Assembly: GCF_018866325.1 (NCBI RefSeq)
Contig: NZ_CP076457.1
Coordinates: 5,801,001 to 5,865,000 of the forward strand
Length of the DNA stretch: 64,000 bases
DNA from: Streptomyces sp. YPW6
GTDB lineage: Bacteria > Actinomycetota > Actinomycetes > Streptomycetales > Streptomycetaceae
Direction of reading: 5' to 3'
Position 1 is the stretch's first letter. Every line of letters starts with the position of its first letter. This document shows, in pieces, positions 1 through 7,716 of this stretch. Made by a program: the position numbers and the translations under genes. The notes beneath the pieces are model-generated. The model made no database searches. It had not been told where the DNA came from and saw nothing but the letters and a program-made list of their open reading frames with translations.

Positions 1-258
1 GGCGCGGTGCTGGCGGTGGCGGGCCTGGCGATAGCGGCGACGGCGGGCTTCCTTGACCGGGGCGAGGGCACGTTCCGCTCCCGTGTGGTGGCGGCCCACC
101 AGTCCCGCCCGGCAGCACCCCGGCCGGGCCACCCGGCCCGTCCGGCGGCTCATCACCCGGCGCGTCCGCCGTTCGAGGACGGAACCATCGCACGGGACGA
201 GCCCGATGCGGCACGGCCGTCGGCCGGACCGGGCCCGTCCCGACCGTCCGGCCCCTGA
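1..258 (+). CDS. C-terminal fragment of a membrane protein (cut by window edge)
   Basis: Reading frame 1 is open from the first base to a TGA. It begins with about 18 Ala/Val/Leu/Gly-rich residues that look like a last transmembrane helix, followed by a basic, Pro/Arg/His-rich tail. This resembles the C-terminus of a multi-spanning transporter such as an MFS permease, but the rest lies outside the window and the tail is low complexity. It is convergent with nadE. The coding call rests on the open frame and the hydrophobic start only, so it is tentative. Confidence 0.35.
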   Translation, partial: GAVLAVAGLAIAATAGFLDRGEGTFRSRVVAAHQSRPAAPRPGHPARPAAHHPARPPFEDGTIARDEPDAARPSAGPGPSRPSGP

Positions 259-275
259 GGACGGAACGGACAGGC

Positions 276-314
276 CGGGCGGGCCCGAGCCGGCATCGGC
301 CCCGGGCCCGCCCG
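276..314. terminator. Hairpin between convergent genes
   Basis: Two perfectly complementary 12-nt GC-only arms (276-287 and 303-314) are separated by 15 nt. There is no T-run, as is usual for Streptomyces terminators. It lies between the end of the left-edge ORF and the end of nadE and could stop transcription from either side. Just after it, two copies of CCGCCCGACCTGACCG lie next to each other. Confidence 0.45.
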
Positions 315-417
315 ACCTGACCGCCCGCCCGACCTGACCGGCCGCCCGGCGATTCCGGCCACTCCGGCACCCGAGGGCAAGGGCGGCCGCCGCAAGCTCC
401 GGCGACCGCCCGCCCCG

Positions 418-2172
418 CTACGACGACTCGCGCCACCGGTTCGTGATCGGCAGCCGCCGGTCCTTCCCGAACCCCTTCGGCGAGATCTTCGTCCCCGGCG
501 GATACTGCCGCCGTTTGTACTCCGCCGTATCCACCATCCGCAACGTCCTGGCCACCAGCTCCGCGTCGAACCCGGCCGCCACGATGGCATCCCTCCCCTG
601 GTCCCGGTCCACGTACAGCTCCAGGATCGCGTCGAGGACCTCGTAGTCCGGCAGCGAGTCCGTGTCCACCTGGCCCGGCCGCAGCTCCGCACTCGGTGGC
701 TTGGTGATCGAGTCCTCGGGGATCGGCGGGGTCTGCCCCCGCTCCTCCGCCGCCCGGTTGCGCCACCTGGCCAGCCGGAACACCGACGACTTGTAGACGT
801 CCTTGATCGGCCCGTACGCGCCGACCGCGTCCCCGTACAGCGTGGAGTAGCCGACCGCCAGCTCCGACTTGTTGCCGGGCGCCAGCACGATCTGCCCCTC
901 CTGGTTGGAGATGGCCATCAGCGTCGTACCGCGCAGCCGCGCCTGGAGGTTCTCCTCCGCGAGCCCGGTGAGCTCCAGCGAAGCCATGTACGCGTCGAAC
1001 ATCGGCGCGATCGGCACCGTACGGAAGTTGAGTCCGGTGCGCCGCGCCAGCTCGGCCGCGTCGTCCTTGGAGTGCTCCGAGGAGTACTTCGACGGCATCG
1101 AGACGCCGTACACGTTCTCCGCCCCCACCGCGTCGCACGCGATGGCCGCGCAGAGCGCCGAGTCGATCCCGCCGGAGAGCCCGATCAGCACACTGCTGAA
1201 ACCGTTCTTCGCGGCATACGCGCGAAGTCCCACGACCAGCGCCGAGTAGATCTCCTCCTCGTCCTCCAGCCGCTCCGCGTACCCGCCCGCGAGTTCCGGC
1301 TCGTACGCGGGGACGGGCTCGCCGGACAGCACGACGTGGTCGATGCGCAGCCCGTCGTCCACCACACCCGAGGGCGCGTCGGTCGCGGCGGCGGGCAGTT
1401 CCAGATCGAGGATCACGCTGCCCTCGGAGAACTGCGGGGCGCGGGCGACGACCTCGCCCTCCTTGTCCACGACGATCGAGTCCCCGTCGAAGACGAGCTC
1501 GTCCTGACCGCCGATCATCGCCAGATAGGCCGTCGTGCAGCCGGCCTCCTGGGCCCGCTTGCGGACCAGCTCCAGCCGGGTGTCGTCCTTGTCCCGCTCG
1601 TACGGCGAGGCGTTGATCGACAGCAGCAGCCCGGCACCGGCGGAACGGGCGGCCGGAACGCGCCCGCCGTCCTGCCACAGGTCCTCGCAGATCGCGAGGG
1701 CCACGTCGACGCCGTGGACCCGGACGACGGGCATCGAGTCGCCCGGCACGAAGTACCGGAACTCGTCGAAGACGCCGTAGTTCGGCAGGTGGTGCTTGGC
1801 GAAGTTGAGCGCGATCCCGCCGCGGTGCAGGACCGCGGCGGCGTTGCGCGGGGAGCCGGCCGGCTGACCGTAGCGCGCCGCGGCGTGCTCGGAGCGGTCC
1901 AGGTAGCCGACGACGACCGGCAGTTCGCCGAAGCCTTCCGCGTCGAGCCGGGCGGCCAGCGCGCGGAGCGCCTGCCGCGAGGCCTCGACGAAGGACGACC
2001 GCAGGGCCAGGTCCTCGACGGGGTATCCGGTCAGCACCATCTCGGGGAACGCCACGAGGTGGGCGCCCTGCTCGGCGGCGTGCCGGGTCCAGTGGACGAT
2101 CGCCTCGGCGTTGCCGGCGAGGTCGCCGACGGTCGAGTCGATCTGATTCAGTGCGAGGCGTAGTTGAGGCAC
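418..2172 (-). CDS. nadE: Glutamine-dependent NAD+ synthetase
   Basis: This cytosolic enzyme of 584 aa makes NAD+ from deamido-NAD+, ATP and glutamine, the last step of NAD synthesis. The N-terminal nitrilase-type glutaminase domain (about 1-260) shows the Glu/Lys/Cys triad: E44 in AFPEMVLTGYP, K126 in FAKHHLPNYG and C162 in AICEDLWQDG. The C-terminal synthetase domain has the ATP pyrophosphatase loop SGGIDS at about 333-338. I chose the GTG that begins PQLRLALNQ because the family starts there, and because a TACACT -10 element lies 7 nt upstream, which would make the mRNA leaderless. The frame stays open upstream to 2499, but those codons lie in the intergenic region with the oxidase terminator. 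The length fits glutamine-dependent NadE proteins. Confidence 0.95.
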   Translation of the reverse strand: MPQLRLALNQIDSTVGDLAGNAEAIVHWTRHAAEQGAHLVAFPEMVLTGYPVEDLALRSSFVEASRQALRALAARLDAEGFGELPVVVGYLDRSEHAAARYGQPAGSPRNAAAVLHRGGIALNFAKHHLPNYGVFDEFRYFVPGDSMPVVRVHGVDVALAICEDLWQDGGRVPAARSAGAGLLLSINASPYERDKDDTRLELVRKRAQEAGCTTAYLAMIGGQDELVFDGDSIVVDKEGEVVARAPQFSEGSVILDLELPAAATDAPSGVVDDGLRIDHVVLSGEPVPAYEPELAGGYAERLEDEEEIYSALVVGLRAYAAKNGFSSVLIGLSGGIDSALCAAIACDAVGAENVYGVSMPSKYSSEHSKDDAAELARRTGLNFRTVPIAPMFDAYMASLELTGLAEENLQARLRGTTLMAISNQEGQIVLAPGNKSELAVGYSTLYGDAVGAYGPIKDVYKSSVFRLARWRNRAAEERGQTPPIPEDSITKPPSAELRPGQVDTDSLPDYEVLDAILELYVDRDQGRDAIVAAGFDAELVARTLRMVDTAEYKRRQYPPGTKISPKGFGKDRRLPITNRWRESS

Positions 2173-2179
2173 GTCCGCC

Positions 2180-2185
2180 AGTGTA
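2180..2185 (-). promoter_or_regulatory. nadE -10 element, likely leaderless
   Basis: TACACT on the minus strand ends 7 nt before the GTG of nadE, so transcription would start at or next to the start codon. I see no Shine-Dalgarno sequence and no clear -35 box. Confidence 0.5.
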
Positions 2186-2208
2186 ATCGTCTTTCTGACG
2201 CGATGTCC

Positions 2209-2242
2209 CGGTGGGCCGGGCGGAATCTGCCCCGGCCCACCG
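2209..2242 (-). terminator. Terminator after the multicopper oxidase gene
   Basis: A perfect 12-bp stem (2209-2220 with 2231-2242, 10-nt loop) lies about 50 nt after the oxidase stop codon. It also separates this unit from the nadE promoter. Confidence 0.65.
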
Positions 2243-2294
2243 AAACCGCAGGTGGCGGCGGATGTCACCGCCGGTCCGCCGAGGGTCGCAGCGA

Positions 2295-3914
2295 TCAGCC
2301 CCGGTAGCCGATGACCGTCATCATCCCCGCCTCCGCGTGGTAGACGTTGTGGCAGTGGACCATCCACAGCCCCGGGTTGTCGGCGTCGAAGTCCACGGTG
2401 AGCGACCGGTGCGGCAACACGATCGCGGTGTCCTTGCGGGCCCCGGCGGCGTTCCCGCCGAGCGCGAAGGTGTGGCCGTGCAGATGCAGCGGATGCCACA
2501 TGGCCGTCCCGTTGTCGAAGACGAGCCGCACCCGCTCGCCCGCCTCCACCGGCCGCCGCTGCTTCGCGTCGTACGGCTGCCCGTCGAAGGCCCAGTCGTA
2601 CGACGCCATCCCGCCGGTGAGCCGCATCCGGATCGTCCGGTCCGGCAGACGGGTGGGCAGCGCCACGGACGGGTCAGGAACCAGCCGCCCGGCCTGCACG
2701 ACCTTTCCCTCCAGCTCCTTCGGCCGCACGGAGGCGGCGGGCGCGGTCCCGCTCCCGGTCCGCAGGACGGCCAGGGCTGCCGCCTTCTTCCCCTCCGCCA
2801 GGGCGGTCAGCGGGAAGACCCCGTCCCCGGCCGTGACGAGGACGTCGTACCGCTCGCCCATCCCCAGCAGCAGCGCGTCCCCCGTGGTGTGCCGCACCGG
2901 GAACCCGTCGGTGTGCGTCACGGTCATCCGGTGCCCGCCGAGCGCGACACGGAAGGCGGTGTCGCCGCCGGCGTTGATGATTCGCAGCCGGATACGGTCG
3001 CCGGGCCGCGCCCGGAACGTCTCCGGGTCGTCCGCCACCCGGCCGTTGACGAGGTAGTGCGGATAGGCCACGTCGCCCGCGTCGCCTCCGAGCAGCTCAC
3101 TGCTCGCGCCCATCATCATCCGCGAGGGCCCGCTCTCCTCGCCTCCCCCCTGGTCCTCGCTCCCGTCCTTCGCGCCCTTCCCGTCCTGAGGCAGGGAGTG
3201 CGTGCCGTGATCCATACCGCCGTGCCCGCCGCCGCTCATGCCGCCGGACAGCTCCTTGAGGACGGCGTCCGGAGTGGACCCGCCCACCCCGTCGACCCAG
3301 TCGTCGAGGACGACGACCCACTCCCGGTCGTACGCCAACGGCTCCTTCGGGTCCTCGACGATCAGCGGTGCGTACAGCCCCCGGTCCTGCTGGACGCCGG
3401 AGTGCGGATGGAACCAGTACGTCCCCGGGTGCGGTACGGCGAACCGGTAGGCGAACTCGGCCCCCGGGGCGATGCTCCGCTGGGTCAGCCCGGGGACCCC
3501 GTCCATGTCGTTGCGGAGTGCGAGCCCGTGCCAGTGCAGGGACGTGGGCTGCGGAAGGTGGTTGGCCAGGGTGAGGGCGAGGGTGTCCCCGGCACTCACC
3601 CGCACCTCGCGTCCGGGCAGCCGGTCCCCGTAGGCCCAGGAGGCGACGGTGGTGCCGCCGCCCAGATCGAGCCGGGCCCGGGTGGCGGTGAGGGAGACCT
3701 CCCGTACGGGCCCGGAGCCGCGCGCCGCCTCGGCGGCCTCGACCTCCTTGCCGCCGGGCGAGACGTACGTACCGGAGTCCTGGGCCCCGCCGGCGGGGGA
3801 GTGGGCGCCGCCGTGGCCGCTGCCGCCGTCGGAACAGGCGGCGAGGGCTCCCGTACCGGCGGCGGCGAGAGCGGCGCCGAGCACGGCGCGGCGGGGGATG
3901 TGATGCAGGGGCAT
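2295..3914 (-). CDS. Multicopper oxidase, exported lipoprotein
   Basis: This 539-aa laccase/CueO-like enzyme oxidises substrates (possibly Cu(I) or phenols) with four-electron reduction of O2. Copper motifs are complete: HWHG at 127-130, WFHPH at 167-171, HPLHLHGHTF near the C-terminus and HCHNVYH at about 520-526 followed by the axial Met region. The N-terminus has IPRR then a hydrophobic stretch and the lipobox LAAC (Cys27), suggesting Tat export and lipid anchoring. Between the first cupredoxin domains there is a Met/His/Gly-rich insert (about 220-270, with GGHGGMDHGTH and SRMMMG) typical of copper-binding segments. It lies 67 nt after a DUF6153 gene on the same strand and is probably cotranscribed. 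A role in copper tolerance is inferred. Confidence 0.9.
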   Translation of the reverse strand: MPLHHIPRRAVLGAALAAAGTGALAACSDGGSGHGGAHSPAGGAQDSGTYVSPGGKEVEAAEAARGSGPVREVSLTATRARLDLGGGTTVASWAYGDRLPGREVRVSAGDTLALTLANHLPQPTSLHWHGLALRNDMDGVPGLTQRSIAPGAEFAYRFAVPHPGTYWFHPHSGVQQDRGLYAPLIVEDPKEPLAYDREWVVVLDDWVDGVGGSTPDAVLKELSGGMSGGGHGGMDHGTHSLPQDGKGAKDGSEDQGGGEESGPSRMMMGASSELLGGDAGDVAYPHYLVNGRVADDPETFRARPGDRIRLRIINAGGDTAFRVALGGHRMTVTHTDGFPVRHTTGDALLLGMGERYDVLVTAGDGVFPLTALAEGKKAAALAVLRTGSGTAPAASVRPKELEGKVVQAGRLVPDPSVALPTRLPDRTIRMRLTGGMASYDWAFDGQPYDAKQRRPVEAGERVRLVFDNGTAMWHPLHLHGHTFALGGNAAGARKDTAIVLPHRSLTVDFDADNPGLWMVHCHNVYHAEAGMMTVIGYRG

Positions 3915-3981
3915 GCGGAAGACACCTCTGGAGTGCTGTGGTTCGGGTGAAGGAGAAAGGGCGGAGGTGAGACGCCCACTC

Positions 3982-4545
3982 CTAGATACGCAGCACCGAG
4001 ATGCCGGCGAGCACCGGTATCGGGGAAGGAGGATGCGGCCGCAGTACGCGCAGGAGCCCCGCCCCCACCGGCGTACCGAGAGGCCGCCCGTCGGCGCGCA
4101 GCCCGAACAGCCGGGAGCCGACGAGGGCGAGGGTCCAGACGCCGAGGACGGCGAGGCAGACAGAAAGCGGATCCATACCGCTCAGGGGGGCATCGGCCCC
4201 GGCCCCGGGGACGTCGTGCGACGAGGGGTGCGGGGGGTCGGCGAGGCCGGGGGCGGATGCGGGAGCCGGGGCGTGGGCCGGAGGTGCGTGCCCGGCCCAT
4301 GCGGGCGACGATGACGCATCCGATGACGAAGCATCCGATGACGAAGCATCCGGTGACGCGGACGCCTGCGACGCGGATGTCCCCGACGCGGTCGCCTCCG
4401 ACGTGAACGCCGTGGACACCGCTGTCGCTCCGCCGTGCTCGGCCGGATGCCCGACCGTGTGCATGGTCACGATGCCGAACAGCAGAGCGGCGAACAGCAT
4501 CAGCTGCCCGTACGTCACGCCCCTGCTCCGCGTCCTGCCCGCCAT
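3982..4545 (-). CDS. DUF6153-like membrane protein
   Basis: This 187-aa protein has an N-terminal membrane helix (LMLFAALLFGIVTMHTVGHP), a low-complexity Ser/Ala/Asp linker containing three ASSSD-type repeats, a His/Pro-rich segment and a second helix near 125-145. This layout matches what I recall of the actinobacterial DUF6153 family, which often sits beside copper genes. The function is unknown; His and Met at the membrane surface would fit metal handling. It is the first gene before the multicopper oxidase. A TAGGGT -10 element ends 6 nt before the ATG with no Shine-Dalgarno sequence, so the operon mRNA is probably leaderless. The ATCCGATGACGA-type DNA repeat (about 4312-4353) encodes the linker repeats. 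Confidence 0.7.
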   Translation of the reverse strand: MAGRTRSRGVTYGQLMLFAALLFGIVTMHTVGHPAEHGGATAVSTAFTSEATASGTSASQASASPDASSSDASSSDASSSPAWAGHAPPAHAPAPASAPGLADPPHPSSHDVPGAGADAPLSGMDPLSVCLAVLGVWTLALVGSRLFGLRADGRPLGTPVGAGLLRVLRPHPPSPIPVLAGISVLRI

Positions 4546-4551
4546 GCGGTC

Positions 4552-4557
4552 ACCCTA
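4552..4557 (-). promoter_or_regulatory. -10 element of the DUF6153/oxidase operon
   Basis: TAGGGT on the minus strand, 6 nt before the ATG. It is one of several TANNNT elements in the window placed for leaderless transcription. Confidence 0.5.
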
Positions 4558-4647
4558 CCCCCGGCGGGTATGCGGACGGACGGCGGCCCGGCACCCTTCC
4601 GCCGGGGCGGACGAGGGGCGCCGGACGGCCGTCATCGTCACGGTTCC

Positions 4648-4730
4648 AGCTCAGACGCTCGACAGCTCAGGCGCTCGACCGCTCAAGCGCTCAGGCGCTC
4701 GACAGCTCAGGCGCCCGACCGCTCAGCTGC
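4648..4730. repeat. Short tandem GCTCAGGCGCTCGAC-type repeat
   Basis: Eight to nine imperfect copies of an 8-10 nt unit (GCTCAGGC, GCTCGACA, GCTCGACC) run through the 3' flank of the CBS-protein gene and just include its stop codon. I see no coding or clean hairpin function. Confidence 0.6.
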
Positions 4731-5148
4731 GGGAGTAGACCTTCTCCGCCCAGCCCGCGATCTGCTCCTCGGTGAGGTGCTGCGCGAGGTCGGCCTCGCT
4801 GATCATGCCGACCAGCTTCTTGTTCTCGACGACGGGCAGCCGGCGGATGCGGTGGGTCTGCATCTCCTCCAGAACCGCGTCCACATCGGCCTGCGCCTCG
4901 ATCCAGCGGGGTGTGCCCTGCGCGAGATCGCCCGCCGTGACCTTCGACGGATCGTGCCCCTTGGCGACGCAGCCGACGACGATGTCGCGGTCGGTGATGA
5001 TGCCGATCATCCGGTCCGAGTCCCCTTCGGCGGAGACTGGCAGGGCGCCCACGTTGTGCTCGCGCATCAACTGCGCCGCACGGTCCAGGGTCTCGTGGGC
5101 CGGGATCCAGCGGGCCCCGCTGTGCATGATGTCTTTGGCGGTCGTCAT
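4723..5148 (-). CDS. CBS-domain protein
   Basis: The protein has 141 aa and consists of two CBS motifs (about 8-65 and 75-130), with the usual GIITDRDI and GMISEADL ends of each motif. Such pairs bind adenosyl ligands such as AMP, ATP or SAM and act as cytosolic sensors; the partner is not evident here. The ATG before TTAKDIMHSG is chosen because a strong AGGAGG sequence lies 6 nt upstream. The longer open frame (to 5337) has no such site. It stands alone, with the tandem repeat at its 3' end. Confidence 0.9.
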   Translation of the reverse strand: MTTAKDIMHSGARWIPAHETLDRAAQLMREHNVGALPVSAEGDSDRMIGIITDRDIVVGCVAKGHDPSKVTAGDLAQGTPRWIEAQADVDAVLEEMQTHRIRRLPVVENKKLVGMISEADLAQHLTEEQIAGWAEKVYSRS

Positions 5149-5385
5149 GGGGGATTTCCTCCTGCGTGCCGATGGCACTGCCGTACGGCCCCGAGCGCAT
5201 CCATCGTCATCGGCCGGGAGGGCACGCGCGACCGCAATCACCCGTTCGGGTGCGCCGAGGAGGGGCGCCGGCTGACGCGGGTGCGGTGGGTCCTCGGATC
5301 CGGGGCCCGGCGCGGGGCGGCAGTCCACCGGGCCCACCGCCCGGCGCGAGGCTCTGAGGCGCGGATTCGCGCCACGCTCGGCTTC

Positions 5386-5982
5386 TCAGTCCACCCGCGG
5401 GTCGTCGGCGGAGTCCACGGTGACCTGCTTGCCCCAGGCGCTGAGGGTGAGCGCGCCCTCCTGGCCGGCGTACGGGCTCATCAGGGTGAACGGGGTCCTC
5501 TGGACGCGTTCCGCGAGCGCGGCCACATCGCTGTCGGCGGCCTTGCCGTTGTACGTGATCCAGACCGCGCCGTGCTCCAGGGTGTGGACGGCGTTGACGT
5601 CGGGGACCGGCTTTTCGTATACGTCGCCGTCGCAGTTCATCCACGACGGGTGGTGGTCGCCGCCGACCGCAGGCTTCATCGGACAGTCGACCGTGCCTGT
5701 CACGTGGTTGCGGTCGAGCTTCGCCGCGTCCCAGGACCTCAGCCCCTCGATGACCCCGCCCTCGGTGTCGCCGTGCCCGTCCGGGTGCTTGCCGTCGTGG
5801 GCGGCCGAGGCGTGGTCGGACCGCTCGTCGGCCGCGGAGTTCTCCAGCAGCAGGAACGAGCCGAAAGCGACGAGACCGGCCACGACGGCGGCGCTCGGCC
5901 CTGTGGCGATCGCCCGGTTGCGGGTCGAACGCGCATCGGGGGCAGTGGCCCCGGGCTGGGCGTGCCGGGGGGCGTGGCTCAT
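5386..5982 (-). CDS. DUF3105 membrane-anchored protein
   Basis: This 198-aa protein has an N-terminal basic segment, one transmembrane helix (about 33-50) and an extracytoplasmic domain with the DUF3105 signatures DHHPSWMNCDGDVYEKPVP and AVHTLEHGAVWITY. Conserved His and Cys residues suggest metal or thiol chemistry, but no function is known to me. A His/Asp-rich stretch (HASAAHDGKHPDGHGD) follows the helix. It is divergent from the glnA2-type gene; 255 nt of shared upstream DNA lie between them. Confidence 0.8.
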   Translation of the reverse strand: MSHAPRHAQPGATAPDARSTRNRAIATGPSAAVVAGLVAFGSFLLLENSAADERSDHASAAHDGKHPDGHGDTEGGVIEGLRSWDAAKLDRNHVTGTVDCPMKPAVGGDHHPSWMNCDGDVYEKPVPDVNAVHTLEHGAVWITYNGKAADSDVAALAERVQRTPFTLMSPYAGQEGALTLSAWGKQVTVDSADDPRVD

Positions 5983-6145
5983 GCCGTGGAGTCCTTCTGC
6001 GAAGGGGCCGGGAGGCGGGAGAACGGTCCGTGGACCACGGGGCGCGGACAGGTGGGAAGCCGGAGGGGAAGCGGGCTCCGGAGCCGTCCGTCGCTCGGTC
6101 GCCGATCGTAGTGGGTGGCCGAGTGCTCTCTCTCACACCGTGTGC

Positions 6146-6161
6146 GTAATCTGGGGGAAAT
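6146..6161 (+). promoter_or_regulatory. Possible GlnR half-box before glnA2
   Basis: GTAAT, 6 nt, GAAAT fits one a-b unit of the GlnR consensus (gTnAc-n6-GaAAc). The second a-b unit seen at glnA and glnII is absent, so binding would be weak or the match fortuitous. Confidence 0.3.
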
Positions 6162-6237
6162 CCCGGGTCGTGATACTGAAGTGTCCCCCTACCCCGGGCG
6201 GTGGTGCACGGACCGTCTGAACTGCAAGGATGTGGCA

Positions 6238-7599
6238 ATGGACAAGCAGCAGGAATTCGTCCTCAGGACCCTTGAGGAGCGCGACATCCGCTTCGTGCGG
6301 CTGTGGTTCACCGACGTCCTCGGGTTCCTCAAGTCCGTCGCCGTCGCCCCGGCCGAGCTGGAGCAGGCCTTCGACGAGGGCATCGGCTTCGACGGCTCGG
6401 CCATCGAGGGCTTCGCCCGGGTGTACGAGTCGGACATGATCGCCAAGCCGGACCCGGGCACCTTCCAGATCCTGCCCTGGCGCGCGGAGGCCCCCGGCAC
6501 GGCGCGGATGTTCTGCGACATCCTGATGCCGGACGGCTCACCGTCCTTCGCGGACCCGCGCTTCGTCCTCAAGCGCATCCTCGCCAAGACGTCCGACCTG
6601 GGATTCACCTTCTACACCCACCCCGAGATCGAGTTCTTCCTGCTGAAGAACAAGCCGGTCGACGGCACCCGCCCGACTCCGGCGGACAGCTCCGGCTACT
6701 TCGACCACACGCCGCAGAACGTCGGGATGGACTTCCGCCGCCAGGCGATCACCATGCTCGAATCGATGGGCATCTCGGTCGAGTTCAGCCACCACGAGGG
6801 CGCTCCCGGCCAGCAGGAGATCGACCTGCGGTACGCGGACGCGCTCTCCACGGCGGACAACATCATGACCTTCCGCCTGGTGATGAAGCAGGTGGCGCTG
6901 GAGCAGGGCGTGCAGGCCTCGTTCATGCCCAAGCCCTTCTCGGAGTACCCGGGTTCGGGCATGCACACGCACCTCTCCCTCTTCGAGGGCGACCGCAACG
7001 CGTTCTACGAGTCGGGTGCGGAGTACCAGCTCTCGAAGGTGGGCCGCTCGTTCATCGCGGGCCTCCTGAAGCACGCGGCGGAGATCTCCGCCGTCACCAA
7101 CCAGTGGGTCAACTCCTACAAGCGCATCTGGGGCGGCTCGACCCGGGCCGCGGGCGCGGGCGGCGAGGCCCCCTCGTACATCTGCTGGGGCCACAACAAC
7201 CGCTCCGCCCTCATCCGCGTCCCGATGTACAAGCCCGGCAAGACCGGCTCCGCCCGCGTGGAGGTCCGCTCCATCGACTCCGGCGCCAACCCGTACCTCA
7301 CCTACGCGGTCCTGCTCGCCGCGGGCCTCAAGGGCATCGAGGAGGGTTACGAACTCCCGGCCGGCGCCGACGACGACGTCTGGGCCCTCTCCGACGCCGA
7401 ACGCCGCGCGATGGGCATCGAACCGCTTCCGCAGAACCTGGGCGAGGCGATCTCGCTGATGGAGAAGAGCGAACTGGTCGCCGAGACCCTGGGCGAGCAC
7501 GTCTTCGACTTCTTCCTGCGCAACAAGAAGTCGGAGTGGGAGGAGTACCGCAGCGAGGTCACGGCCTTCGAACTGAAGGCGCTGCTGCCGGTGCTGTAG
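6238..7599 (+). CDS. glnA2: Glutamine synthetase-like ligase, glnA2 type (probable gamma-glutamylpolyamine synthetase)
   Basis: This 453-aa class I glutamine synthetase fold enzyme has the usual motifs: FDGSAIEGFARVYESDM near the N-terminus, HPEIEFFLL, SGMHTHLSLF, the ATP-binding region after KPFSEYP, and RVEVRSIDSGANPYL. At the adenylylation loop, where true GlnA reads LYxL, it reads DVWAL: the Tyr is replaced by Trp, so GlnE cannot modify it. In Streptomyces coelicolor the paralogue in this neighbourhood (GlnA2) is reported to gamma-glutamylate polyamines and to give little glutamine synthesis; orthology is inferred from context and from the missing Tyr. The ATG has AAGGA 6 nt upstream. Two hairpins follow the stop codon. 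Confidence 0.93.
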   Translation: MDKQQEFVLRTLEERDIRFVRLWFTDVLGFLKSVAVAPAELEQAFDEGIGFDGSAIEGFARVYESDMIAKPDPGTFQILPWRAEAPGTARMFCDILMPDGSPSFADPRFVLKRILAKTSDLGFTFYTHPEIEFFLLKNKPVDGTRPTPADSSGYFDHTPQNVGMDFRRQAITMLESMGISVEFSHHEGAPGQQEIDLRYADALSTADNIMTFRLVMKQVALEQGVQASFMPKPFSEYPGSGMHTHLSLFEGDRNAFYESGAEYQLSKVGRSFIAGLLKHAAEISAVTNQWVNSYKRIWGGSTRAAGAGGEAPSYICWGHNNRSALIRVPMYKPGKTGSARVEVRSIDSGANPYLTYAVLLAAGLKGIEEGYELPAGADDDVWALSDAERRAMGIEPLPQNLGEAISLMEKSELVAETLGEHVFDFFLRNKKSEWEEYRSEVTAFELKALLPVL

Positions 7600-7617
7600 C
7601 TCCTGAAACTCCCGAGC

Positions 7618-7690
7618 GGCGCCGTCGCCCCGGCCGACGGCGCCGACGCCACACGACGGGCCCGGCGGTGAGTACCGCCGGGCCTGTTGT
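7618..7690 (+). terminator. Double hairpin terminator after glnA2
   Basis: A perfect 10-bp stem (7618-7627 with 7635-7644) is followed by a perfect 11-bp stem (7659-7669 with 7674-7684, loop GAGT) and then TGTTGT. The second hairpin has the shape of a Rho-independent terminator. Confidence 0.8.
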
Positions 7691-7716
7691 CCGTGGCCGT
7701 TCGTATGCTCCAGAAC

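Noticed and set aside
3596..4300. Long minus-strand frame over the oxidase N-terminus
   Set aside because: It overlaps two better genes, is extremely Arg/Pro-rich and has no family features; it is a shadow of the high-GC coding frames.
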